Part shown: piece after piece, positions 40,901 through 49,390 of the stretch
Layout of the letters: every line of letters starts with the position of its first letter
Numbering within the stretch: position 1 is the stretch's first letter
Source: Branchinecta lynchi
Lineage: Eukaryota > Arthropoda > Branchiopoda > Anostraca > Branchinectidae
DNA: 64,000 nt
Assembly (NCBI GenBank): GCA_023053575.1
Contig: JAKZAP010000010.1
Span: 14,159,225 to 14,223,224 of the forward strand
Direction: 5' to 3'
The notes under the pieces: model-generated
What the model was told of the DNA's origin: nothing
Databases searched by the model: none
The model's input: the letters and a program-made list of their open reading frames with translations, nothing else
Position numbers and translations under genes: made by a program

Positions 40901-41311
40901 AGAATCAGCCGTTTCATACGAAATGAAAGCCCACAGTGCCCTTTGTGTGGTTCTCTTGTTGTTGACGGGTTGTTACACGAGTTTTTAGGATGTCGGTGGA
41001 ACCAAGGTGTATTTGAAGATATTCTTGAATTGTGTGCAGAGGAAGGTGTAAAGGTAGAAACAAGTGAAGAAAAGAGCAAAATCCTGAGATTGTGTGTTGG
41101 GACAGAGCTCGAAAGGAAAAAAGAAATGTCCATATGCTTTGTTGTAGTGAAGCTGTGTGTCCATGTTTGGAAGAGACGAAAAAAAGAGAAACGGTTACAT
41201 TATCAAAGTTTAAAAACGTCGTTGGATAAAATGGTGACTCTGAATTCAGAGAGATTAGAGTGGAAGAGGAAAATGGACCGTGAATTTTTAAGAAAGTTTT
41301 TTGAAAAATAA
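37910..41311 (+). CDS. LINE ORF2, endonuclease and reverse transcriptase
   Basis: 1133 residues, one uninterrupted frame. Apurinic-type endonuclease at about 1-225 with its catalytic set in place: LNVNG (6-10), LQEVD (34-38), GDFN (130-133), SRIDRVYS (about 188-195) and SDH (214-216). It nicks target DNA to prime synthesis. Reverse transcriptase at about 450-760: IKNLKSGKSPGSDGLSYELY, IALTNCDFRIASKVMAKRIE, motif A ISADMVKAYDSV (about 590), LRQGDPSAPYLFELYIDPL, and motif C AAFIDDGTFF at about 689, where Ile replaces the usual Ala of (Y/F)ADD while both Asp remain. Near 1008 CPLCGSLVVDGLLHEFLGC is a CCHC motif like zf-RVT. It looks competent. The ATGA overlap with ORF1 is a likely reinitiation site. 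Confidence 0.92.
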   Translation: MRIGTLNVNGVKQEKRQKLLIEFVVEKKLDILCLQEVDTCKLRYAEEKGYDFVPGGISPDTGFLVKKCLKVDKASLRFEADGMISSLKVGSTVIVNVHLPSGTNNAKTRSDAIQDKLPCYLTSDNFFLLGDFNCVTEEQDASSRNNKQDKRKMSPELKDLIKAWKLKDLWTEIQTVQGYTRVDKRGASRIDRVYSTENLQNSVNSICNIVVPFSDHTAVVVEVDSAAKSPRPKNPIWKMDPRHLKDKDFSHQVRSKIMALLSTRRESEDPIEFWEVFKQEIGAFIRGQEKEVERAEKAYKRHLYRVLACLKNKIDKGAQVWHEFEEVKLQIKKIEGEEFESFKLKSRLCEIFEPGQINVAAMVRARRHAEENSITKIKGRGGQIVSNQSQILEEVSAFYEELYKLPNDLPSRKEQVRQMLGEFEVHGTVTPEENETLRCDLTVEEVTRVIKNLKSGKSPGSDGLSYELYKHFWSEIGEVFVEVLNESLSRGWVNGEALISLIHKGGDRADLQNWRPIALTNCDFRIASKVMAKRIEKVLGRLLGEYQHGGLKGKKAQHILSIVRDLVLRRDELVARNQILWEIIAVISADMVKAYDSVVRLLLWWLMEDKFCFHEEVVNKFQNLYKNANIAVRVNDQKTRRIKMEKALRQGDPSAPYLFELYIDPLFKYVEQRITGLMTVDQKFLKSAAFIDDGTFFTDNNQDVPKILQGLQWYEENFYVKVHKTKSNVLALKSDAELDEFLERSWIPRVEVSKILGVRFCGEGDGKKCWEEKVSKIVGILSNIQNQSFLRTVWQKVTFVNTYCMPLLFYAAPIFELEEATAKEIERKIWRFVWHGKLEKLSMRMMYAGKASGGLGVLDFRLICQSLFTRNAAERLVRETAGATFLRHWLLPLINEENEEERKKVVMKIPKEYGRRGEALYELKKAGYLNERPQKEDMKRFVRSLLDKSEELTYAGKRREPTFDFDRCFSLLHELPIQNWEKEVMFLLIHGMLPYRNRISRFIRNESPQCPLCGSLVVDGLLHEFLGCRWNQGVFEDILELCAEEGVKVETSEEKSKILRLCVGTELERKKEMSICFVVVKLCVHVWKRRKKEKRLHYQSLKTSLDKMVTLNSERLEWKRKMDREFLRKFFEK

Positions 41312-42222
41312 TAAATTTTAAAGAAATTGGTTTGAATATTGAAGTAAAAATAGAAGGGAGTTAAAATTTGTAAATATAAGATTTATGTTTGATGGTAAAT
41401 TGTTTTTTATGTTATTTTTTACACATATTTTTTGTTTTTTGAGCAGTCAAAATTGGTTTTCGTTTTGTTGTGTGGTTTTGTTTTTAAAAAGGAACAAATT
41501 GGGATAGTTAGAACGTTCTGCTTTACGGAAGTGTGTTTTGTGATGTAAAGTATTATGAGTAGGCTATAGGTTGTAAAAGCAGAACTTTCTAACTTTTTAT
41601 TTTTAATTTTCATTTAACTTTTGGTAGGGAGGGGGGTTGTTTGGTTTAGTAAAGAAAAATAGGGTTTTTTGCTGGTTTAAAGAGTTGTAATAGTGGCTGC
41701 GATGGAAGGGGTGCCCTATGCCGGAAGGGCACCCTGAGATATCGATGTGCTTTTTGTTTTTGTGTGTTTTGCCCTATTTTTCGTTATTAGACTATAGTTT
41801 GACTGCTCAAAAGGTAAATTAGATTAAAGTTAAATTTGAGTAAAGGAAAAAGAATGTTATTGAGATGAGTGGAGGTGGGTTTAATATTAGTAGATCTGAA
41901 TTATAAGTAATAAAAAAAAAAAAAAGGAAATATAGTTAAAGAATTTTTTTACAAAATATAAATGAGATAATTATTTTCCAAGTATTAGGGGAAAGAATAG
42001 TAAATAAAATATGGGTTTAATTTTGAAAGTTAGGTGACGTGAATACTTAAAATTGGGTAAAAATAGATTCAAATTAACGTCACTGAGGGATGGAGGAGTA
42101 GCCACAAAAAGTACGAAATCTGATTTCTTAGTTTATAAATAATATAAAAATAAATTAAATTACAAAAGATGCTACGGGATTAAAAAAAAAGAAGAGTAAA
42201 AAAAAAAAAAAAAAAAATAAAA
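41312..42222 (+). other. 3' UTR and A-rich tail of the LINE
   Basis: Purine- and T-rich sequence without a convincing frame, with A runs at 41919-41933, 42181-42190 and 42198-42218. No tandem short repeat tail is seen, unlike the CR1-like relics in this window. The end is interrupted A rather than pure poly(A). Confidence 0.6.
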
Positions 42223-42230
42223 AAATTCAC

Positions 42231-44880
42231 CTCATCGCTGAAAATGATTATAGCATAAAAGCCGATTATTACTTACAAGTCCCATGCATGTCTTACAATT
42301 GGGAGCAAAATTGTTCTTACCATCGAATACACCTGAAACAAATAACAGATATGCCAACTAGCAAAAGCTGCCAACTCCTCATTGTCGAAGATGATTATGA
42401 GCTAACAGTCGACTGTTGCTTACAGTCGACTGTTGCTTACAAGTCCCTTACATGTCTGACAGCTGGTATCGCCTATTTTTTGGTTTCAGTGTGTACGTTA
42501 CTCCTGAAGTTGTCAACCCCTTGAAACTTTCAAACGGGTTTATCTCATGAATGATTTTTGTTAAAAAAAATGGATGACATATACTTAGATCAGCTCATCA
42601 AGTGCTATCGATTGCCCTAACCACAACAAAAGAATATCGGAAAAAGGGACTAAATTGACTTTGCAGTCAGTTGAACTTTATCCTTTTCAGTCGTAGACAT
42701 CGTGACGGATGAAAACTTGGAACAATATCCTATATAATCTAGTTGGTATTATAAAGCTATCCGTAACTTTTCAGGATTAAAATACCATAGATGACACTAT
42801 TAATTATTACGAAACTACCTTGTTTAACATTATTATTTGTACCCGTTGCGTAAACAGTAAATCCTAGGTTACAGCGATAGAACATGGGTACACCGGCTAG
42901 CAAAAGTTGTAATTCCCTCATCGCTGAAGACTTTTGTAGCAGAAGAGCACATTATTACTTACAAGTCCCTTGCATGTCTTACAATTGGGAACCAAATTGT
43001 TCTTACCATCAAATGACATGTACGCCAACTAGCGAAAGCTGCAAACCCCTCATTGCCGAAGATGATTATGAGCTAACAGTCGACTATCGCGTACAAGTCC
43101 CCTACATGTCTCAGAACTGGTACCGCCTATTTTTGGTTTCAGTGTGTACCTTACTACTGAAGTTGTCAACCCCTTGCAACTTTCGAACTGGCGTATCTCA
43201 TGAAGGAGTTTTTGTACCAAAAAATGGATGACATATACTTTGATCAGCTCATCAGCGGCTAATGATTGCCGTCGTGAAAAAAAATTCTACCTATCTTATA
43301 TAATCTTGTTGGTATTATAAAGCTATCCGTAACTTTTCAGGATTAAAATACCGTAGATGACACTATTAACTATTACGAAACACCTCATTGTTCTACATTA
43401 TCGTTTTTACCCGTTGCGTAAAAAGTTAATCCTAGGTTACAGCGATAGACCATCGATACGAACTTTCTACCGTCAGGATTATAGAAATCGAATACAATGT
43501 AAACCAATTTACAAAAGTTCTAGCCCCCTCGTGAACCGATTCTTACTTACAAGTCTCTCTCCCGCGACAGACATCAAGTTCACCACCGGATACAAATAAT
43601 GGGTACACCAGCGAGCAGAAGTTGTAAACTCCTCGTCCCTGAAGATGATTGTAGCATAACAGCCGCTTATTACTTAGAAGCCCCTTGCATGTCTTACAAT
43701 TGGGAACCAAATTATTCTTACTATCGAATACACCGGAAACAGATAACAGGTGCACCAAGTAGCAAAAGCTGCAAACCCCTCATTGCCGAAGATGATTATG
43801 AGCCGACAGTTGACTGTTGCATACATGTCCCCTACATGTCTCACAACTGATATCGCCTATTTTTGGTTTCAGTGCGTACGTTACTACTGAAGTTGTCAAC
43901 CCCTTTAAACTTTCAAACTGGTTTGTTTCTTCGCTGTCGCTTAATGCTGAAGTTGTCAACTTATCGAAGCTTTTTAAACGGGATGTTGTAAAAAAATTAA
44001 TCATATGATCAAAACGTATTCTTCAGCGTTGTAAAAACAACAAGAAAATAATATAGGAAGAAGAGACTAAATTAACTTTGCAGTCAGTTGAACTTTATCC
44101 TTTTCAATCGTAGACATAGTGACGGATGAAAAACTGGAACAATATCTTATATAATCTAGTTGGCATTAGAAAGCTATCCGTAACTTTTCAGGATTAAAAT
44201 ACCATAGATGACACTATTAATTATTATGAAACTACCTCATTGCTTTACATTTTCGTTTGTATCCGTTGTGTAAACAGTTAATCCTAGGTTACATTGATAG
44301 ACCATCGACACAAACTTTCTTACTATCAGATTTATAGAAATCGAATACAATGTGCACCCAATTGCAAAAATTCCTAGCCACTCGTGAACCGATTCCTACT
44401 TACAAGTCCCTCTCCCGTGATATACATTAACCCTTAACCGAAAACAAATAATGGGTACACCAGCTAGCAAAAGTTGCAAACCCATCATCGCAGAAGATGA
44501 TTGTAGCATAACAGCCGATTATTACTTACAAGTCCCTTGCATATCTTACCATTGGGAACCAAATTGTTCTTACCATCGAATACACCGGAAACAAATAGCA
44601 GGTACACCAACTAGTAAAAGCGGCAAACCCCTCATTACCAAAGATGATTATGAGCCAACAGTCGACTGTTGCTTAAAAGTCCCCTACATGTCTCATAACA
44701 GGTATCGCCTATTTTTGTTTTCAGTGTACCTTACTACTGAAGTTGTCAACCCCTTTGAAATTTTCAAACTGGTGTATCTCATGAATGAATTTTTGTACCA
44801 AAAAATGGATGACATATACTTTGATCACTCCATCAATGGCTATGGATTGCCGTCGAAAAATAAATTCTACCTGTCTTAGT
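42231..44880 (+). repeat. Tandem array, about four units, with protein-like half
   Basis: Each unit joins a non-coding half (landmarks CAGTCAGTTGAACTTTATCC, then AAGCTATCCGTAACTTTTCA, GGATTAAAATACC-TAGATGA) with a half that reads as protein. The first unit starts at 35893 and is split by the LINE; the others begin near 42615, 43290 and 43920. The protein-like half holds two related modules, GTPASKSCKPLIAEDDCS followed by ITADYYLQVPCMSYNWEPNC, and TPTSKSCKPLIAEDDY followed by ELTVDC-VPYMSHN. Module DNA is about 110-130 bp, present twice per unit. Frames are intact in several copies, but the copy at 42365-42445 has a 17-bp tandem duplication that shifts the frame, and no gene structure is visible. 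Unit length varies (about 640-960 bp). Confidence 0.75.
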
Positions 44881-46190
44881 TCAAAAGTTGACTTTTTTGC
44901 CGTAGGCCAACTTTCTAACGTCACGACTTAGAAAGGAGCAAAGGATAAGCTCTAGTTTCTTTAGCAATGAGAGAACTTTTAAAGTTTAAGGGGCACATCT
45001 GATACCGATACTCTACCGCAAACCCAAGTGCAAAACAAAAAAATTATAAACTCAGCTGGAATCGTCGCAGACATTGACAGAAACAATAGATGACAGCACT
45101 TTCGGACCCGTGGGAAAAAGCCACTTTTTTGTCTCTATAGATTTTTCTATTTATCACTCAAAGAAGATATGTTGGCTGTGGGGCCGGGTAACTGCCGCAT
45201 ATATTTAACACTTATAGATTTTAGTCCATCTTCAATTTGAAACTGGTGCCTGCCTGCTAGCGTGCTAGAACGGAGCTTTCCACTCGAAAGCAGAAACATG
45301 GTTTGATGAAACGAAAGGTTCGCTACACAACTTGAGATGGTCCTCTCCGACATATATACAACTCCACTTCACTTCGCAAACCGTAGGCTCTGGCTCGAGG
45401 ACAAGCAAAAACCATCCTTATTGGCCCCAGGCAAGAGTTCTACGGAGCTTTCCAAAATGTAATGTCATATTCATCAATCCGGCCTAAGGTCCACACTTTC
45501 CGTTAAAACCGCACAGGTTAGACCCTTCCCAATTACCAGGAATAAAATGAAATCGGAGTAATAGGAAAAAAAAAAAAAAAAAAAAAAAAAAACGAGGACA
45601 AAACCAAAGTGTTGCTCTCGCAACACAATTAGGAGAATTAGGTCAAACTTGGTGAATTTTAGGTCAATTCAGTTCAAATTCTGCCAGACCCCGGTGAACA
45701 TAACATGATTTTTACACTGAGCATCTCAGGATTACTAAAGGATTTCGAAAAAAAGGTAGAAGGATTTTCTAATTACAACAGCGTATGTTCTATGTATGTC
45801 TAACATTTATTTTTGTTGTTTTCTTTAAAAAAAAATAATAATCTGAATAACTTTTCCATTCAATCTTCTTGAAAAGTCCAACTGATTGCATTGTCTTGTC
45901 GTTTTATTCATATTTATTATTAATTATATTGTATGTTCTCATTTAAAAACAAAATATTTAAATGAATTTTATTTGCTTTTTAACTTAAAATTGTCGAGTC
46001 GCCTGAAATCTGTCAATATTAAATTTTTGACTTTTCCTAGTTTATAGACTACAAGTCAACTATATTTGACTTTGACTGACTCAAGAGATGTTTTTATTCC
46101 ATTTTATATATTTTGTTACAAACAAAAAGAATATTCAGAATTAGGTTTTTCTTTTTAATTCTCCCGTCAACCCCAAACACTTGATCCGTC
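44881..46190. other. Right interior of the Harbinger-like element
   Basis: Non-coding. It includes a long A tract at 45568-45591 just before the right hairpin terminus, then AT-rich sequence to the TIR. No transposase fragment was recognised. Phrases GATTTTAGTCCATCTTCAAT and the like are unique in the window. Confidence 0.5.
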
Positions 46191-46639
46191 GTCTGAACAG
46201 ATCAGCCGCTGTTTACGCGCTTACTTCGGTCCCGTGTGAACAAGCTATTAGCCGACATGGCTCATCTGTTTCGTAAATAAGATCGCCAGACTCTGCGAGT
46301 GGCTTATTTCAAATATTGTAAATTCCTCCTTAGGCTCCCTAGATGGCACCTAAACAGAAAAGCCATTGCTCGATTTGGACTAATAGACGTGCCTTCTCGG
46401 ATTCAGACTTCGAGTGAGGACCTGTGTAAAAAGACCGTTAACTTGATTCACGCTTACGACCCTCTGCTGACATTCTTTATAAGTGATACTGGTTAGCTTA
46501 TTCATGTTGTTTTGTTTGTTTCTTTTCTTTTTTTCCTTATTTATCGTTTTATTTCTTTTATAATACTCCGTATTTTGGGTTTTACACTTTACGTGTAATA
46601 AAGTTCGTTCTTCGGTTCATTCATTCATTCATTGACCTC

Positions 46640-47780
46640 TGTTCTGAGCCAGTCGAAGAAGGCCGGGGAGATGATAGTCGGTAATCCTTCTCTTTCCGAC
46701 GCCAACCACGTTGGCGAGAATCATGTATGCTGACCTTCGAAGCTTCGGTTGCTCCTCAGCTGCCTTGTATCACCTTATATAACTTATATCACCATCACCA
46801 TCGGAACCCCCGACGCGGTAGCAGTGATTTTTTGCTTAAAGCACAACTCTTACTAGAAATGGCTTTTTCACGAAAGAGTGGTCCTGAAATACTGTTTTTC
46901 GAAAATACCCATACTTGCCTCGTGGAATTAGGGATTCTCTTATTAGCACTTGCCTCTTTTGGCCGGGCTTTGCGAAGACTTGTTTTTTCTCGCGAAAATG
47001 TTTAGACAAATACGCGACGCGCGGTTAAATGTTGAGAAGTCAAGTTCCAACTTATGACCCTCCAAACGCCACCGCTACGGATGGGCAGTAATGTTTAACG
47101 AAAGCAGAAAATGTTCGCTAACGTTTCAGTCCAAGACAAAAGAAAAGTTGTTGCCTGGCAGCCCTGGACAACCTCGGCTAGCGCTGAAAAGCTTAAAAAA
47201 TGGGTATTTCCAATTATTTTGTGAAGAGGGAGATTTGAGTGGTTAGTACACCACGTACACCGTCCCTGAAGATGTGAAAATAGTGAAAAGCAATAGGGGT
47301 CCTTTAAATAGCAATGAAGCAGTTGCTAGTGTGATTGTTTACATAATCTGATTAAGCATACTTGAATCTACTGTTTTTTCCAAACTTCCTAACATGAAGC
47401 AGGAAGGGACCGGAATTGGAAGTTTTGTTCCCAGAATGGGGTCTATTACAAAGATAGAGTGCGGGGTCCGGGGGGGGGGCGGTCATTAGCTAGTCTTGAG
47501 TGTAAACATTACTGTTTCTCTTCTTTCAACTGCTCTTCCTTACCCTCTGATTTCTTCCGATGTCTTGAACGCCGTATTGATACCGCCAACAGGAATAGTA
47601 GTTTGAGAGAAAAGTGAATATAAAATGTAAAAGAAACCTCAAATCTACCGATGATTAGAACACTATGTTCCATGGATCATTAGAGAATTTGTATTAAAAT
47701 TTTCGTGGTCCTTGTCGCGTAAAAAAATTTTGAGGCCAAAAGTTTTGAATGCGATTTGGATACAATCCACTGTCCTTCGG
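46640..47780. other. Intergenic, nothing recognised
   Basis: A 92-codon frame at 46727-47005 has no recognisable domain, and part resembles a hydrophobic segment by chance. A G run (about 47467-47478) and low-complexity patches are the only features. Confidence 0.45.
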
Positions 47781-47787
47781 CATGGGA

Positions 47788-48300
47788 ATGCTATCATTTG
47801 CGTTTTTACACTGTAAACTAAATTTTTGTTCATACTTATTAAAACGGACCGACTAAAGAACATGTACAGCTAGTGAGCGAGCGTTGAGAATGCTTTTCAT
47901 AGCATTCCTTTCATTTGTGTCTTTTGATTTGGTAGCCGAAAGGGATACCTGGCCGGTACTCAGTTCAGTTCAGTTTATTTGTGAAACCGATACAACGGTC
48001 AAAGCTGTTTTTGTGATTAACTTCCACAAAGAACTCTGATTTGAAAATATAAGTTCAAACAAAACTAGTTGATTCAGAAATGCTATCATGTGCGTTTTAC
48101 ACCCTAAACTAAATTTTTGTTCATACTTGTCAAAACGGATGTTTATACTACTCAGTTCAATTCATTTTATTTGTAAATCGACAGCCTGCGACGATCAAAG
48201 CTGAACATATTAAAACTAATTTGAAAGTATCAGGTCAAACAAAATAAGGCAACACTAGTTTAAAAATCTCGGAATCTTGTCAAACGTGATATAAATGATT
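47788..48300. repeat. Two interleaved duplicated segments
   Basis: Segment A (ATGCTATCATTTGCGTTTTTA then CTAAATTTTTGTTCATACTT and AAAACGGA) is at 47788-47850 and again at 48080-48141. Segment B (CTCAGTTCAGTT-ATTTGTGAAACCGA then CAACGGTCAAAGCTG) is at 47959-48008 and 48152-48205. The order A-B-A'-B' with unequal spacing suggests duplication followed by deletion, or two copies of a minus-strand retroelement 3' end. Confidence 0.6.
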
Positions 48301-48362
48301 CAGACTATATCTACAATTAATGCGAGGGTAACTTCTCAAGGAACGAGATATTACGTGTTAAA

Positions 48363-48680
48363 ATGTCGTCAATTTGGGTATTGCAGAGCAAAATAAGAGT
48401 AGGAAGTAGCGCCAAGACCTATGCTTTCCATGCCTCGGAAACGGGCCTTACTCGTCGGCCCCCTACTATGCCCGGGACATTCAAAACGAGACTAACTTGC
48501 GGATTTATAACATTTATAGTAGGCCTACAGCTAAGATGCGGTCTGAACACATCAGGAAACAGGGAGGTTGTAGATACCTAAATTGTAATTTATTTTGTTT
48601 GTTTGACAATAATCGCAAATTTGGTTTATAGCCGCGATAGTTTATTTCTACAATAAACTTTCTATCTATCTATCTATGTA
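48363..48680 (+). repeat. Retroelement 3' end with (TATC)n tail
   Basis: A 72-codon frame (48363-48581) is followed by TACAATAAACTTTCTATCTATCTATCTATG (to 48678), i.e. a polyadenylation signal plus TATC tail as in the LINE fragment ending at 20592 and the tail at 25305. The frame itself cannot be assigned; the tail makes a LINE or SINE origin likely. Confidence 0.5.
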
Positions 48681-48690
48681 CTACAATTGG

Positions 48691-49094
48691 GTATTTTGTT
48701 TTCATTTGTGTTTGAAGCGAGCTATCTCTGTGGTTTGTGAATGACATAGCCTATTTAATCGAAGGGGTGCTGCAGTCTGTCTGATCAGTGAACTTTTCGG
48801 GAAATAGGAATAACCCTGAAGTCATCTTAACTACCGACGAAATCCCCACTAAATCTCTAGCAGACAACCGAACAAATATGGTTTGGTTCACATTCTTTTG
48901 TACCACAAATGAAGTATTTTGTTTTCATTTGTGTTTGAAGCGAGCTATCTCGGTGATTTCGGAATGATAGAGCCTATTTAATTGAAGGGGTGTTGCAGTC
49001 TGTCTAATCAGTGAACTTTTTCAGGATACAGCGATAACCCTGAAGTCATTTTAATTACCGAAAGAATCCCATCTACAATCTCTAGCAGACGACC
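48691..49094 (+). repeat. Direct duplication of a 180-bp block upstream of FAS1 gene
   Basis: Copy 1 is 48691-48868 and copy 2 is 48914-49094, an offset of 223 bp. Landmarks in both: GTATTTTGTTTTCATTTGTG, TTTGAAGCGAGCTATCTC, AGCCTATTTAAT-GAAGGGGTG, TGCAGTCTGTCT-ATCAGTGA, ATAACCCTGAAGTCAT and CTCTAGCAGAC. By eye they are about 85-90 percent alike. They end about 300 bp before the first coding exon of the fasciclin gene and carry no transposon ends, so they could be duplicated promoter or 5' UTR sequence. Confidence 0.85.
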
Positions 49095-49390
49095 TTCTTG
49101 CAAACGCACCTACTTATTAATCATCCTCCACCCAACCATAATCCATGCGTGAATAAATACTTTCACTCTTAACTTCCATCCTGTTCCGGCTGGAGCCAAA
49201 TTAATTCGTCCACACATTCAATGCGTAAGTGAGGATGTATAATTTTTTCCCAGAGAAAGCAAAACGCCTAAATGAACTTCACGCCTGCTGATTCCCTCCT
49301 CCTTTCAAGGGTAAAGCGGAAATTCTAAGTTAATACATTCAACTTGACCTTTACAATATCAGTTTCAATTCGTTCTCTTCTCAGTTAACC

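Larger units (their letters stand above)
36427..42222 (+). mobile_element. Full-length Tx1/L1-like LINE
   Basis: About 5.8 kb: 5' UTR 36427-36767, ORF1 36768-37913, ORF2 37910-41311, an A/T-rich 3' UTR and an A-rich end (42198-42222). It is flanked by AAATTCACC (36418-36426 and 42223-42231), the right copy partly ambiguous with the A tail, as a target duplication from target-primed reverse transcription. Both ORFs are open, so insertion is recent. The ORF1 layout (RRM-like, CCHC knuckle, basic tail) and the C-terminal CCHC motif of ORF2 fit the Tx1 group of L1-like elements, many of which insert at specific repeats. It sits in a tandem repeat unit. Confidence 0.85.
35867..45629. repeat. Inner unit bounded by GTGTTGCGAGAGCAACAC hairpins
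   Basis: AAGTGTTGCGAGAGCAACAC followed by TTTGGTTTTGT (35867-35897) is inverted at 45598-45629 (ACAAAACCAAAGTGTTGCTC then TCGCAACACA). Each terminus is itself a hairpin with 7-bp stem and GAGA/TCTC loop. A related palindrome ACGTTGCCCGGGCAACGT lies just outside on the left (35812-35829). Between the ends are the tandem array and the nested LINE. It could be a separate small element within the Harbinger-like one, or that element's internal structure. No target duplication is evident. Confidence 0.6.
35598..46247. mobile_element. Harbinger-like TIR element carrying array and LINE
   Basis: The left terminus TGGCTTGTTCACACGGGG is inverted at the right as CCCGTGTGAACAAGCTA. It is flanked by TTA on both sides (35595-35597 and 46248-46250), the 3-bp duplication typical of PIF/Harbinger. 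Removing the element and one TTA rejoins the decayed LINE in the same frame (LLFL then ADMAHLF), which strongly supports the borders. Subterminal regions share CAGCCGCTG and TTTACGCGC words on both sides. No transposase or Myb-like gene is recognisable inside, so it is non-autonomous. It contains the hairpin-ended tandem array and, within that, the intact LINE. Confidence 0.8.
33370..46635 (+). pseudogene. Decayed LINE interrupted by a 10.65-kb DNA element
   Basis: From 33370 a broken frame gives LSFASLNNNGTKDKDLLINE (endonuclease start), then GPPSGGLAIFLSSPAK, VNLAGDLNCDIL (GDFN-like motif), PAQPKWLTKQNWDRANIP (endonuclease-RT linker), MSYFDISGAFDNIVHS (RT motif A) at about 34945-35000, NNYADDVLLVARTRRG (RT motif C) at about 35218, and SLRVAYGKISPN near 35500. 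After the DNA element it resumes with ADMAHLFRK and VAYFKYCKFLLRLPRWHLNR (46293-), stop, AATAAAG at about 46598 and a CATTCATTCATTCATT tail. Many stops and frameshifts make it inactive. A second copy of its C-terminus lies at 60650. CR1-like by eye. Confidence 0.8.

Noticed and set aside
42884..44879. A genuine multi-exon gene encoding the GTPASKSCKPLIAEDD modules
   Set aside because: No splice sites, start context or continuous frame link the units, one module has a frameshifting 17-bp duplication, and the array is inside a transposon. Kept only as a repeat and a finding.
46727..47005. 92-codon frame with a hydrophobic C-terminal segment as a small membrane protein
   Set aside because: No signal beyond being open; it lies just after a LINE tail and overlaps no conserved sequence.
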